The notes under the pieces were generated by a model. The model saw only the letters and a list, made by a program, of their open reading frames with translations, was not told where the DNA came from and made no database searches. A stretch of DNA of 33,187 nt, taken from NCBI GenBank assembly GCA_016866385.1, contig VGMU01000028.1, positions 1 to 33,187 on the forward strand, given 5' to 3'. Position numbers and translations under genes: made by a program. Positions 24,892 through 33,187 of this stretch are shown here, piece after piece. The stretch's first letter is position 1; every line of letters starts with the position of its first letter. This DNA comes from Bacteroidota bacterium (lineage in GTDB: Bacteria; Bacteroidota; Bacteroidia; Cytophagales; Cyclobacteriaceae).

Positions 24892-24921
24892 TTGAGGTGA
24901 ATAAGGGGTAATACACTTCGT

Positions 24922-25036
24922 GAAATACAATGGAAATAGACTACGCTGCGCTACGTGAAATAGAGTAGAAATACGAATTGTATTCTATTTCCCTGAGCTT
25001 GCTCAGACTATTTCCATTATATTTCCACCCTATTTC
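24922..25036. repeat. Palindromic intergenic element of GAAATA/TATTTC units
   Basis: Four GAAATA units (starting 24922, 24933, 24957, 24968) are mirrored by four TATTTC units (24986, 25009, 25020, 25031) around a centre at about 24974-24978 (AATAC-GAATT-GTATT). Adjacent units are mostly 11 bases apart, but on each side one gap is 23-24 bases. On the right this gap holds a perfect hairpin CTGAGC-TT-GCTCAG (24993-25006); on the left it holds CTACG-CTGCG-CTACG, a weak hairpin. GGAAATAG (24932-24939) pairs with CTATTTCC (25008-25015) to close a branched structure. It fills nearly all of the 166-base gap between the RluA-type and phosphatase genes. It resembles a REP/MITE-like intergenic repeat, but only one copy is in the window. 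Confidence 0.7.
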
Positions 25037-25057
25037 CATAATATCCTTGACTAACCG

Positions 25058-25555
25058 ATGAAACATTACTTTTTACTATTCAGCTTCCTACTTATTCTCA
25101 GTGCCTGTACTGCTCTGAACTCTCCCAAGACCATCTACATCGTCCGTCATGCGGAGAAGCAACTGGAAGGCAAAGATCCAGAACTTGCCTTTGTGGGTGA
25201 AGTTCGAGCAAAAAAACTTGCCCAAATCCTTGAAAAGGAAAATATCAAGCATGTCTTTTCTACCGATTTTTTACGTACCAAATCCACAGCACAACCCACC
25301 GCCACTGCGGCAAATGTTCCCATCACTACCTACGATCCTAGTAAACAAGAAGAATTCGTACAGCAACTTCGGCAGCTAGAGGGCAATATTTTGGTGATAG
25401 GACATAGCAATACCGTCAGCCCATTGGCCAACACCTTCATTACAGAAGGGGAGAAATTTGAGGATTTGACAGATTTGGACTACGACTACATCTACATCGT
25501 CCGCTTAGACAAAAACGGAGCAAAAGTGGAGCGAAAAACTTACGGGGATTTTTAA
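25058..25555 (+). CDS. Histidine phosphatase family lipoprotein
   Basis: This 165-residue protein belongs to the phosphoglycerate-mutase-like histidine phosphatases (SixA-like small form). A lipoprotein signal (LSAC, Cys17) suggests it is anchored on the periplasmic or outer-membrane side, unlike cytosolic SixA. The catalytic phospho-accepting His is in IVRHAEK (Arg30, His31). The second Arg is in STDFLRT (about 73) and the second His in IGHSNTV (His116). All core residues are present, so it should be active on a phosphomonoester or phosphoprotein in the cell envelope. The substrate is unknown. It sits between a palindromic repeat and the glp operon. Confidence 0.9.
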   Translation: MKHYFLLFSFLLILSACTALNSPKTIYIVRHAEKQLEGKDPELAFVGEVRAKKLAQILEKENIKHVFSTDFLRTKSTAQPTATAANVPITTYDPSKQEEFVQQLRQLEGNILVIGHSNTVSPLANTFITEGEKFEDLTDLDYDYIYIVRLDKNGAKVERKTYGDF

Positions 25556-25570
25556 TTCTAAATGAAGGCC

Positions 25571-25607
25571 CTTCCTCCTACCTAGGGGAAGAAAAATTAT
25601 TTTTTTC
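25571..25607 (+). terminator. Possible terminator before glpD
   Basis: CTTCC-T-CCT pairs with AGG-GGAAG (8 base pairs with one bulge, loop ACCT, 25571-25591), 16 bases after the phosphatase stop. A T run follows at 25600-25606 after an A/T spacer. The T run is not adjacent to the stem, so the call is tentative. Confidence 0.35.
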
Positions 25608-25676
25608 GCAAAGGAGCACCTGCATGACTTCCATTTTTTCAGCATCCTCATTACATTTAGTTTAAGGGGAAGCACC

Positions 25677-27269
25677 ATGAATAGGCGGCAAAATTTTGAT
25701 AGGCTAAAAGATAAAAATACGGTCTGGGACCTCGCCGTCATTGGCGGTGGATCCTCCGGTCTTGGCGTAGCCTTGGATGCTGTTTCCCGTGGGCTTTCGG
25801 TAGCTCTTTTTGAAAAATCGGACTTTGCCAAAGGCACCTCCAGTAGAAGTACCAAGCTGGTTCATGGCGGCGTAAGGTACTTGGCGCAGGGCAACATAGG
25901 CTTGGTAAGAGAGGCCTTACGAGAACGTGGCAGATTACTCCAAAATGCCCCACACCTCACCCGCACCCAATCCTTTATCATCCCCATCTACAGCTGGTGG
26001 GATAGATTTCAATACACCCTGGGACTAAAAATTTACGACTGGCTATCGGGTAGCTTGAGTTTGGGAAAATCAACCTTCATTTCAAAAAAAGAAACCCTGC
26101 TTCGTCTCCCACCCCTAAAAAAGGAAGGCTTGCTGGGGGGAGTGGTATACCAAGATGGACAATTTGATGATGCTAGACTGGCCATACACTTGGCACAAAC
26201 CATCACTGACCTGGGGGGATGCGTTCTCAATTACACCAAAGTGACTGCCTTGATCAAATCCCCTGAAGGAAAAATTTGTGGATTGAACATCCAGGAGGAA
26301 CAGAGCAAGGAAATAGTCGAGATCAAGGCAAAAATGGTCGTAAATGCCACGGGAGTTTTTGCCGATAAAGTTTTGCAGATGGATCAACCGGAAGCACGAA
26401 AAACCATTCAACCCAGTCAGGGAATACATTTAGTCTTAGATGCTCCCTTTTTGAATGGCAAAGACGCCCTGATGATTCCAAAGACCAAAGACGGTAGGGT
26501 ACTTTTTATTTTGCCTTGGCACGACAAGTTGATCGTAGGCACTACAGATACCCTGAGAGAAAAAGCCAAACTTGAACCCAAGGCCTTGCAGCAAGAAATT
26601 AATTTTATCTTGAAGACAGCCAAATCTTACTTAAGCACTCCTCCTCGGCGGGAAGATGTGAAGGCCATTTTTGCTGGATTGAGACCACTTGCCAGACCCA
26701 AAGATGGGCAATCCAAAACCAAGGAGATTTCCAGATCCCATAAAATATTACTTTCCGCCTCTGGCCTGCTCACCTTAACAGGTGGGAAATGGACCACCTT
26801 TAGAAAAATGGGGGAGGATACGGTAAATTTTTTTTCAAAAGTTACTGGCCTCCCACTTACCGAAAGCAAATCAGCCACCTTAAAAATCCACGGCTACACT
26901 ACCGAGCTCCCTACCGGACATTGGAGTAGCTACGGTTCGGATGCGGAAAAAATCCAAGCCTTAGCAGCCCAACATCCGGAATGGCAAGCAATCATTCATC
27001 CCAACTTTCCCCATATCCTTGCTGAGGTAGTTTGGGCATGCCAAGAAGAAATGGCTCTCACCCTGGAAGATGTACTTTCACGAAGAATTCGTATGTTGGT
27101 CCTAGATGCCCAAGCAGCGGTCGCTTCTGCTCCCCTAGTAGCTAGCACTATGGCTAAGGTCTTGGGAAAAAATGAGCTTTGGATAGCAGAAGAGCTTCAA
27201 TCGTTTTATAAAATTTCAAAAAACTACCTGATCACTTCCTACGAAAAATCTGATCCTTCCACCTCCTAA
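25677..27269 (+). CDS. glpD: Glycerol-3-phosphate dehydrogenase GlpD
   Basis: GlpD oxidises sn-glycerol-3-phosphate to dihydroxyacetone phosphate with FAD and passes electrons to the quinone pool at the inner membrane. The 530-residue protein starts with the FAD loop VIGGGSSGLG (21-30). It continues with the family signature GTSSRSTKLVHGGVRYL near 56-72, NATGVFAD near 222, LPWHDKLIVGTTDT near 280, FAGLRPL near 328 and LTGGKWTTFRKM near 367. The C-terminal helical domain with CQEEMALTLEDVLSRRIR is typical of aerobic GlpD. It is followed after 3 bases by glpK, which forms an operon with glpF. A TACATTTA element near 25652 is a near match to the -7 consensus but lacks a -33 partner. Confidence 0.96.
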   Translation: MNRRQNFDRLKDKNTVWDLAVIGGGSSGLGVALDAVSRGLSVALFEKSDFAKGTSSRSTKLVHGGVRYLAQGNIGLVREALRERGRLLQNAPHLTRTQSFIIPIYSWWDRFQYTLGLKIYDWLSGSLSLGKSTFISKKETLLRLPPLKKEGLLGGVVYQDGQFDDARLAIHLAQTITDLGGCVLNYTKVTALIKSPEGKICGLNIQEEQSKEIVEIKAKMVVNATGVFADKVLQMDQPEARKTIQPSQGIHLVLDAPFLNGKDALMIPKTKDGRVLFILPWHDKLIVGTTDTLREKAKLEPKALQQEINFILKTAKSYLSTPPRREDVKAIFAGLRPLARPKDGQSKTKEISRSHKILLSASGLLTLTGGKWTTFRKMGEDTVNFFSKVTGLPLTESKSATLKIHGYTTELPTGHWSSYGSDAEKIQALAAQHPEWQAIIHPNFPHILAEVVWACQEEMALTLEDVLSRRIRMLVLDAQAAVASAPLVASTMAKVLGKNELWIAEELQSFYKISKNYLITSYEKSDPSTS

Positions 27270-27272
27270 ACC

Positions 27273-28772
27273 ATGACCCAAAACTTCACCTACGTACTTG
27301 CCTTGGACCAAGGAACCACCAGTTCCAGAGCCATTGTTTTTGATAAAAAAGGGCAACTGGTCTCCGTGGCCCAAAAGGAATTCACCCAATACTTCCCCCA
27401 GCAAGGGTGGGTAGAACACGATCCCCAAGAAATATGGACCAGTCAGTCTTCTGTCATGGTGGAAGCGCTGCTAAGTAAGAATATTCTGCCCAGCCAAATT
27501 GCAGCGATTGGCATAACAAATCAGCGAGAAACAACCATCGTCTGGGATAAAAAAACAGGCAAGGCGATCTACCCTGCCATTGTATGGCAAGATCGCCGAA
27601 CCTCCGCCTACTGCGATTCCCTCAAACAAGCCGGTCACACGGAGATGATCGCACAAAAAACGGGCTTGTTGCTCGATGCCTACTTCTCTGCTACTAAAAT
27701 CCGTTGGATATTGGCTCATGTACCCGGCGCTAGGGAAAAGGCCCATGCGGGGGAATTGGCTTTTGGTACCGTGGACACCTGGCTCATCTGGAACTTGACT
27801 GCTGGAAAAAGCCACCTGACCGATGTCACCAATGCCAGCCGAACCCTTTTGTTTAATATCCACACCCAACAATGGGACCAAGAATTGCTTCAACTCTTTG
27901 ATATTCCCGCTTCCCTACTTCCTCAGGTAACCTCCTGCTCTGGGCACTTGGCAGAAACGGCTGGGGATGTACTCCAAGCCAAAATTCCCATTACGGGAAT
28001 CGCAGGGGACCAACAAGCGGCCTTGTTTGGGCAACTTTGTACCCAAGCCGGAATGGCTAAAACCACCTATGGCACGGGATGCTTTTTGGTGATGAACACA
28101 GGAAATGTTGCGGTGCGCTCCTCCAACCAATTGCTAACCACCATCGCTTGGAAAATAGGCAATGAAATCACCTATGCCTTGGAAGGCTCCGTATTCATTG
28201 GGGGTGCAGCCATACAATGGTTACGGGATGGACTCCAACTTTTCTCTGATGCCAAAGAGTCCGAAAAATTGGCCACAAGTATCCCCGACAACGAGGGGGT
28301 ATATTTCGTGCCTGCCTTGGCAGGACTGGGTGCCCCCCATTGGGACCAACAAGCGCGAGGAGCTTTTTTTGGGATAACTCGAGGAACAGGCATCGCGCAC
28401 TTCACCCGAGCCGCCTTAGAGGCCATTGCCTACCAGGTGTACGATGTCATTCAAGCCATGGAAAAAGATTGCGGCACCCCACTAAAGGAGCTGCGTGTAG
28501 ATGGAGGAGCTACTGCCAATTCCTTTTTGATGCAATTCCAAGCAGACCTTCTCAACTGTCCCATCAATCGACCAAAAATCATCGAAACTACCGCGCTAGG
28601 GGCAGCATTCTTAGCGGGCTTGGCAGTAGGCTTTTGGAAAAGTCAGGAGGAGTTACAGCAACTTTGGCAATCCGATCGGAAATTCTCTCCCCAGATGGAA
28701 GAGGAAAAACGGCAAAAATTAGTACATTTTTGGAACAAAGCAGTCCAACGAACTAAACACTGGCAAGAATGA
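27273..28772 (+). CDS. glpK: Glycerol kinase GlpK
   Basis: GlpK phosphorylates glycerol with ATP to glycerol-3-phosphate, trapping it after entry through GlpF. The 499-residue FGGY-family protein has [11 protein letters not shown] at 10-20. It also has [17 protein letters not shown] (about 74-90), WQDRRT with the substrate-contacting Arg-Arg pair, [15 protein letters not shown] near 243-257, and [13 protein letters not shown] near 264-276. The C-terminal signature is [19 protein letters not shown]. Length matches the family. Its stop overlaps the glpF start by 4 bases, indicating translational coupling. Confidence 0.97.
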   Translation: MTQNFTYVLALDQGTTSSRAIVFDKKGQLVSVAQKEFTQYFPQQGWVEHDPQEIWTSQSSVMVEALLSKNILPSQIAAIGITNQRETTIVWDKKTGKAIYPAIVWQDRRTSAYCDSLKQAGHTEMIAQKTGLLLDAYFSATKIRWILAHVPGAREKAHAGELAFGTVDTWLIWNLTAGKSHLTDVTNASRTLLFNIHTQQWDQELLQLFDIPASLLPQVTSCSGHLAETAGDVLQAKIPITGIAGDQQAALFGQLCTQAGMAKTTYGTGCFLVMNTGNVAVRSSNQLLTTIAWKIGNEITYALEGSVFIGGAAIQWLRDGLQLFSDAKESEKLATSIPDNEGVYFVPALAGLGAPHWDQQARGAFFGITRGTGIAHFTRAALEAIAYQVYDVIQAMEKDCGTPLKELRVDGGATANSFLMQFQADLLNCPINRPKIIETTALGAAFLAGLAVGFWKSQEELQQLWQSDRKFSPQMEEEKRQKLVHFWNKAVQRTKHWQE

Positions 28773-29503
28773 ATCCAACACTAGCAGAATTTATTGGTAC
28801 CACCTTGGTCATTTTACTTGGCACTGGAGTAGTGGCCAACGTCATTTTACCAGGTACCAAAGGAAATGGCGGAGGCCTAATTGCGATAACTACGGCCTGG
28901 GCTCTGGCCGTTTTTTGTGGCGTAGTAGTAACAGGTCCCTACAGTGGTGCACACCTCAATCCAGCCGTGACCCTAGCCTTGGCGATGGTTGGAAAATTTG
29001 CCTGGGAATCGGTAGGAGCTTATGTTTTTGCCCAACTTGGAGGAGCCATGTTGGGTTCGGGGCTGGCTTGGTTGATGTATAGACATCACGTAGACTTGGC
29101 CGAAGACCCAGGACTAAAAAGAGGTATTTTTTGTACGGATCCTAGCATAAGAAATTATACCACGAGCGTCATTTCTGAAGCCATTGGGACCTTTGTATTG
29201 GTCTTTGTGATCCTATATATCTCAGGAGCCTCCTTGGATGGCGACACCAAAACTCCCATAGGCTTGGGCTCTTTGGGAGCCATACCTGTAGCCTTCTTGG
29301 TTTGGGTGATTGGTTTGGCCTTGGGAGGCACTACAGGATATGCCATCAATCCTGCCCGAGATTTAGGCCCAAGGATCATGCACCAAATTTTACCTATTAA
29401 AGGAAAAGGGACTTCCGATTGGGGCTATGCTTGGGTTCCTGTAGTGGGTCCCATCTTAGGTGCACTTGCTGCAGCAGGATTGTATCTTCTGGTAGGATCC
29501 TAA
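28769..29503 (+). CDS. glpF: Glycerol uptake facilitator GlpF
   Basis: This aquaglyceroporin of the MIP family lets glycerol diffuse across the inner membrane. The 244-residue protein has six membrane segments and two NPA-type half-helices: HLNPAVT (NPA at 64-66) and [11 protein letters not shown] (NPARD at 194-198). The Asp directly after the second NPAR is the usual marker of glycerol channels rather than water channels. It is the third gene of glpD-glpK-glpF, and its ATG overlaps the glpK stop. Its own stop overlaps the stop of the converging gene by 4 bases. Confidence 0.96.
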   Translation: MNPTLAEFIGTTLVILLGTGVVANVILPGTKGNGGGLIAITTAWALAVFCGVVVTGPYSGAHLNPAVTLALAMVGKFAWESVGAYVFAQLGGAMLGSGLAWLMYRHHVDLAEDPGLKRGIFCTDPSIRNYTTSVISEAIGTFVLVFVILYISGASLDGDTKTPIGLGSLGAIPVAFLVWVIGLALGGTTGYAINPARDLGPRIMHQILPIKGKGTSDWGYAWVPVVGPILGALAAAGLYLLVGS

Positions 29504-30114
29504 CCCCGTACCTGCTCCCCTATCCAAAAAATATCCGTACTGGAGAAGGTAGAAATGCCTTCAGGAACTTCCAGTTGGGTCAGGTAGCACACCGGAAAAA
29601 GTAAGGGCCCCTCAGCGTTGGATACCTCCACGGGCTGATTCTCCGCTGCCAAAAGGCGGATTTTAGCTGCAGCAAACCACTTGGAAAATTTTCCTCCTTT
29701 AACAGGATAGTATTTCCAATCCCCATCTACAAGCGTTAGATCTAAGTGATGGATTTCCTCTTCCAATTGCTGGTGATTTTGGTGATCAAAACCTAGCAGA
29801 TGCACCCCTTTGTGCTGGGAGGCCAAAAGGTAATGTATACCTTCCTCCAAAGCAGTTAAAGACGAAACCGTCAAAAAACGGAGCGGATACTGCTCTTCAA
29901 GCAGGTACCTGTGTTCACTTTGGAATGCTAAAGTGCCCAATACCACATCGATTTTTATCCCCCAGCTGAGGACTACCTCCACTGCTTCTTGAGCGACCAG
30001 GAGGGTTGGGGACCATTCTAGAAGTGGAGCGACCGTCTCAAAGGAGATTCCCTCCACCTTCAAGATAAATACGGCGGGCTCCTGCTGTTCCTTGACAAAA
30101 TGATGGCTTGACAT
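29500..30114 (-). CDS. Thiamine pyrophosphokinase-like protein, probably degenerate
   Basis: This 204-residue protein resembles thiamine pyrophosphokinase in layout. The N-terminal half alternates strands and helices, with GIKIDVVLG near residue 52 where active enzymes have the motif leading into GD-D-S. The C-terminal part (about 125-200) is all-beta and includes VSNAEGPLLFPV. The acidic catalytic motif is not visible: VLG is followed by TLAF rather than D-D/S, and the usual T/Q-D-DLEKA segment reads SSLTALEEG. Thiamine phosphorylation is therefore doubtful and the call rests on weak similarity. The ATG at 30114 overlaps the dipeptidase stop as ATGA; a TTG at 30123 is less likely. The gene is certainly coding; the family is moderately sure and the function is open. 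Confidence 0.5.
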   Translation of the reverse strand: MSSHHFVKEQQEPAVFILKVEGISFETVAPLLEWSPTLLVAQEAVEVVLSWGIKIDVVLGTLAFQSEHRYLLEEQYPLRFLTVSSLTALEEGIHYLLASQHKGVHLLGFDHQNHQQLEEEIHHLDLTLVDGDWKYYPVKGGKFSKWFAAAKIRLLAAENQPVEVSNAEGPLLFPVCYLTQLEVPEGISTFSSTDIFWIGEQVRG

Positions 30115-31100
30115 CAGCTCCAAAGGTTTTGGTAAAAGCGAAACACATTTTCATGGGCCAATTTGCGCAACTGCCCTTCCGTCAATTTTTGACTTAAGTG
30201 GGATAGGATATTGGGGTACTTGCTTGCATTTTCGGCCAAGGGAAAATAAAAGGGGTGACGACTCCGGTCTGGGAAATCTTTTGTATAGAAAAAGTCTGCT
30301 CCAAAGGCGATGGCCTGTTCATCCAGTTTGGAACCATAGATGAGGTGTTCAAATAGTCGTTCTGGCTGCTCATTATCCAAAAAGGCGCGCAGAAAATTAA
30401 CTCCAATGATCCCATTGCGATGAATGATCTCTTGGGCAAATTCATCTGTCAAATTTCGCTTATGGTCCCAAATCCTTCGAAAGTTGGAGTGGCTAGCCAA
30501 AATGGGAATGGGAAGGTGATGCCGGTCTATGTAATTTAAGATTCCTTCGGCCAATAGATCCGAGGTATGTGAGAGGTCAACTGGAATTTGCTTGCCAGCT
30601 AGGTAGTCGAGCAGGCGTTTGCCATCTTCTTTGAGTCCTATGCCTTCAGTGTAGTTGCCTCCACCAAATCGATTTTCGGTATGGTGGGTGAGGCTGATGT
30701 AGGCAAGGCTGCCCACCTTTTCCAGAAGGGCATCAAACTGAGCATAGATTTCTTTCCAAGTAGCCGTTAGAGTACCGATCCCGGCTGCATTTTCAACGGA
30801 AGCAATAATTCCCAATTGATCAGTAGCCTCCAGCTGCTGCTGAAAGGCTGCATCCCATCGGCAAACCGTCTTGGGATAATCTTCGAGAAGCTTCACAAAG
30901 AGATTCGCCTGCTGACTGGCCAATTCCATGCTTTCGGGATGCACATCCGTATAGATGGCTAGCACCTGGGCCCGTACCCCACCCGCTTTTAGCCAAGGAA
31001 AGGCACAAGCGATTTGATTGGGGTCAAAGGGATCTGCCTTTGGAACCTTCGCCATAAAGGAAAGTAAATCACAATGAAGGTCCGCGACGGGAAAGTGCAT
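30114..31100 (-). CDS. Membrane dipeptidase family (M19) metallopeptidase
   Basis: This 328-residue zinc dipeptidase-like enzyme has the renal dipeptidase fold. Metal ligands are recognisable: D7-L-H9-C-D11 at the N-terminus, Glu in ASVENAAGIG near 122, His in VDLSHTSD near 181 and ASHSNFR near 205. The LTHHTENRFGGGN segment near 145 and a terminal Asp-containing region (FGADFFYTKDF) complete the site. There is no signal peptide, so it is probably cytosolic despite the family name. It may cleave dipeptides, including D-residue ones. The downstream TPK-like gene is translationally coupled to it. It diverges from kynU across 211 bases in which no clear promoter was recognised. Confidence 0.9.
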   Translation of the reverse strand: MHFPVADLHCDLLSFMAKVPKADPFDPNQIACAFPWLKAGGVRAQVLAIYTDVHPESMELASQQANLFVKLLEDYPKTVCRWDAAFQQQLEATDQLGIIASVENAAGIGTLTATWKEIYAQFDALLEKVGSLAYISLTHHTENRFGGGNYTEGIGLKEDGKRLLDYLAGKQIPVDLSHTSDLLAEGILNYIDRHHLPIPILASHSNFRRIWDHKRNLTDEFAQEIIHRNGIIGVNFLRAFLDNEQPERLFEHLIYGSKLDEQAIAFGADFFYTKDFPDRSRHPFYFPLAENASKYPNILSHLSQKLTEGQLRKLAHENVFRFYQNLWS

Positions 31101-31311
31101 AATCGAAAAGGTCTTGATACAAATTAAGCCAAAAAAAGGTAAGCATGGACGGCACAGAGAAGACTTTGAACCAGTTTTGTAGGTATCTTTCGAAAAAAAA
31201 CGAGTTAAATTTTCCGTTCAGCGAATTCCTCAGTCCAGCTAAACAAAGGCTGCTCAAACAAAAGCTGTGCACATTGATTTTAAGAATAGACACCCAAAAT
31301 CCCTTTTCGAA

Positions 31312-32601
31312 ATGACCCCATACCCCAACTACCAATACAACGAATCTTTTGCCAAAGAACTGGATGCATTGGATCCCATGGCCCATTTTCGATCCCGCTT
31401 TCACTTCCCTAAGATCGAAGGAAAAGACGCCTTGTATTTCTGTGGCAATTCGCTAGGCCTACAGCCAAAGACTGCTGCAGCCTACCTAGAGAAAGAGATG
31501 GCCGCTTGGGCAAATATGGGAGTGGACGGGTATTTCCATGGGGAAGATCCTTGGTATTCCGTAAGAAAGAAATCAAAACCCATTTTGGCTCAAATCCTAG
31601 GCGCTTTGCCGGAAGAAGTGGTCGCCATGAATTACCTATCGGTCAATTTGCACCTCTTGATGGTGTCCTTTTACCAGCCTACTCCTACTCGATTTAAAAT
31701 CATTGTGGAAGGCGGGGCCTTTCCTTCGGATCAATACATGCTCGAAACCCAAATCAAGTTTCATGGACTGGATCCCAAAGAGGTATTGGTGGAGCTACAG
31801 CCTAGACCGGGAGAATACACCTTGCACACCGAGGATATCGTGGCAGAAATCAGAAAACAAGGCAGTGCCTTGGCCCTAGTCAATATGTCTGGAATTCAAT
31901 ATTACACGGGGCAACTTTTCGATATCCAAGCCATCACCCAAGCGGCTCATGGAGTGGGGGCGCTGGCTGGATTTGATTTGGCCCATGCCATAGGCAATGC
32001 TCCCCTCCAACTACACGATTGGAAAGTAGATTTTGCCACTTGGTGCAGCTACAAGTACCTGAATTCGGGTCCTGGCAATGTCTCGGGAATTTTTGTACAC
32101 GAGACTTATGGCAAGAGAGCTGACCTACCACGTTTTGCAGGATGGTGGGGATACAAGGAAGAGGAGCGATTCAACATGGAAAAGGGATTTCAACCCATGC
32201 AGGGAGCCGACGGCTGGCAACTCTCCTGTTCCAACGTCCTGGCTTTGGCAGTGCACCAAGCTTCTTTGGATATCTTTCAAGAAGCAGGCATGCATGCCAT
32301 TCGTGAAAAAAGCATGCAACTGACCGGCTACTTGGAATATTTGATTCAAGAGATCAGTGGCGATTCAGGCGTATTGGAAATCATTACCCCAAAAAATCCA
32401 ACCGAGCGAGGATGCCAATTGTCCTTGTTGATCCACAAAGGAGGCAAAGCCGTCTTTGACGAATGGTACGGGCAGGGAGTGGTGGGTGATTGGAGAAATC
32501 CCAACGTGATACGCTTGGCACCTGCACCACTCTACACCAGCTTTCAGGATGTGTATCGCTTTGCTCGCGTGCTGGAGCAGTCGCTTAAGAAGTTTGCATA
32601 A
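31312..32601 (+). CDS. kynU: Kynureninase KynU
   Basis: KynU is a PLP enzyme that cleaves kynurenine or 3-hydroxykynurenine to (3-hydroxy)anthranilate and alanine. It acts in tryptophan breakdown and, in many Bacteroidota, NAD synthesis from tryptophan. The 429-residue protein has LYFCGNSLGLQPK near 42-54, the PLP-contacting GFDLAHAIGN (about 220-229) and the Schiff-base Lys248 in SYKYLNSGPGN. The substrate-site GWWGYKEEERF follows. The ATG at 31312 is preferred over a GTG at 31267 because family members start shortly before the NESFAKELDALDP helix. No other kynurenine-pathway gene is in the window. Confidence 0.95.
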   Translation: MTPYPNYQYNESFAKELDALDPMAHFRSRFHFPKIEGKDALYFCGNSLGLQPKTAAAYLEKEMAAWANMGVDGYFHGEDPWYSVRKKSKPILAQILGALPEEVVAMNYLSVNLHLLMVSFYQPTPTRFKIIVEGGAFPSDQYMLETQIKFHGLDPKEVLVELQPRPGEYTLHTEDIVAEIRKQGSALALVNMSGIQYYTGQLFDIQAITQAAHGVGALAGFDLAHAIGNAPLQLHDWKVDFATWCSYKYLNSGPGNVSGIFVHETYGKRADLPRFAGWWGYKEEERFNMEKGFQPMQGADGWQLSCSNVLALAVHQASLDIFQEAGMHAIREKSMQLTGYLEYLIQEISGDSGVLEIITPKNPTERGCQLSLLIHKGGKAVFDEWYGQGVVGDWRNPNVIRLAPAPLYTSFQDVYRFARVLEQSLKKFA

Positions 32602-32630
32602 AACTCCATCCACTGGCCTCATCCAACAAA

Positions 32631-32668
32631 AAGCCCTAGTTCATGGATTGAACTAGGGCTTCTTTTTT
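32631..32668. terminator. Strong bidirectional terminator between kynU and ruvB
   Basis: A perfect 13-base stem (AAGCCCTAGTTCA at 32631-32643 with its complement at 32649-32661) has the 5-base loop TGGAT. On the + strand it is followed by C and six T (32663-32668). On the - strand it is followed by a T run too, since the stem end plus TTT gives TTTTT. It serves both converging genes and the + strand T run overlaps the ruvB stop codon. Confidence 0.9.
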
Positions 32669-33187
32669 AAATATCAAACAGGCTTCCGCTAGCCCCTGTA
32701 GGTTTTATTTTTAAATGCTTATAAGCTAGTTCCGTGGCCATTCTCCCTCGAGAGGTGCGCTTGAGGTAGCCTTCCTGAATTAAGAAGGGTTCGTACACTT
32801 CTTCTATGGTTTCGGCCTCTTCCCCGCAAGCGGTAGCAATAGTTCCCAATCCTACAGGCCCTCCCTTAAATTTCTCAATAATGGTCAGCAGGATGCGGTT
32901 ATCCATTTCATCCAATCCATTTTCATCCACATCCAAAGCATTCAAGGCCAATTTGGCAATCTCCAAGGTAATGGTGCCATTGCCTTTGATTTCTGCAAAA
33001 TCCCGGGTACGGCGAAGAAGCATGTTGGCAATACGTGGGGTACCCCGACTTCGACGGGCAAGTTCAAATGCAGCCACCTCGTCGATGGGTGTCTGCAAAA
33101 TCCCCCCAGAACGAAGGACAATATCGGTGAGCAACTTGGCATCGTAGTATTCCAAGCGGGAGTTGATTCCAAAGCGTGCCCGCAGTG
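32667..33187 (-). CDS. ruvB: Holliday junction helicase RuvB, C-terminal part
   Basis: RuvB is the hexameric AAA+ motor that drives branch migration of Holliday junctions with RuvA and RuvC. The frame is open to the window edge, so about 173 C-terminal residues are present and the Walker motifs lie outside. Recognisable parts are [34 protein letters not shown] (sensor 2 region, arginine in GTPRIAN) and the winged-helix domain [16 protein letters not shown]. The typical C-terminal [20 protein letters not shown] stretch follows. It converges on kynU with a shared terminator. Confidence 0.96.
   Translation of the reverse strand, partial: LRARFGINSRLEYYDAKLLTDIVLRSGGILQTPIDEVAAFELARRSRGTPRIANMLLRRTRDFAEIKGNGTITLEIAKLALNALDVDENGLDEMDNRILLTIIEKFKGGPVGLGTIATACGEEAETIEEVYEPFLIQEGYLKRTSRGRMATELAYKHLKIKPTGASGSLFDI

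Noticed and set aside
24940..25036. CRISPR array or phage attachment site in the GAAATA/TATTTC region
   Set aside because: The units are only 6-8 bases long, are inverted around a centre, and have no regular spacers; there is no cas gene or integrase nearby.
28340..28756. 138-codon open frame on the + strand inside glpK
   Set aside because: It lies in another frame of a gene with complete family motifs; the translation is rich in Arg, His and Ser and looks like a shadow.

Overview
The window looks like ordinary chromosomal DNA of a Bacteroidota bacterium, most likely order Cytophagales and perhaps Cyclobacteriaceae. Three things suggest this. The dcw gene order (mraZ to ftsZ, without murF or ddl) and the FtsZ C-terminus (internal VPAY peptide plus a terminal LHDNVD motif) fit that phylum. 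Recognisable promoters have the Bacteroidota form TTG-N(17-23)-TAnnTTTG. Ribosome binding sites are not of the strong Shine-Dalgarno type. The genus assignment is inference from remembered protein families, since no search was possible.

Layout. 1-3.5 kb (+): two tandem, very similar secreted M20D amidohydrolases, the first broken by one extra A in a poly-A run, then a small lipoprotein of unknown function. 3.5-5 kb: a purine nucleoside phosphorylase (-) and an NAD(P)H-dependent FMN reductase-like flavoprotein (+). 5-20.5 kb (-): the complete division and cell wall cluster mraZ-rsmH-ftsL-ftsI-murE-mraY-murD-ftsW-murG-murC-ftsQ-ftsA-ftsZ. Most of it is packed with 4-base start/stop overlaps, and it is preceded by a promoter and three MraZ boxes with exact 10-base periodicity. 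20.7-24.9 kb: SDR oxidoreductase (-), YpdA-type flavoprotein reductase (+), type III pantothenate kinase (-), GNAT acetyltransferase (+) and RluA-type pseudouridine synthase (+). 24.92-25.04 kb: a symmetrical palindromic intergenic element built from GAAATA/TATTTC units. 25-29.5 kb (+): a lipoprotein histidine phosphatase and a glycerol-use operon glpD-glpK-glpF. 29.5-31.1 kb (-): a translationally coupled pair, M19 dipeptidase and a degenerate thiamine-pyrophosphokinase-like protein. 31.3-32.6 kb (+): kynureninase. The right edge holds the C-terminal part of ruvB (-), facing kynU across a strong bidirectional terminator.

How the genes work together. The dcw cluster makes the cytoplasmic peptidoglycan precursor (MurC, MurD, MurE), moves it to lipid I and II (MraY, MurG), polymerises and crosslinks it at the septum (FtsW, FtsI) and assembles the divisome (FtsL, FtsQ, FtsA, FtsZ). 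MraZ probably autoregulates the cluster. The DNPR motif in MurE predicts meso-diaminopimelate peptidoglycan. The glp operon imports glycerol, phosphorylates it and oxidises glycerol-3-phosphate.

I found no clear new defence, mobile or biosynthetic system; this is a core-genome stretch. The points most worth a second look are murG, which has no ATG, GTG or TTG start able to give a full-length protein (an ATC sits where ATG is expected), the palindromic element at 24.9 kb, the MraZ operator, the frameshifted amidohydrolase copy, and the degenerate TPK-like protein coupled to a dipeptidase. No tRNA, rRNA, CRISPR array or insertion sequence was seen.
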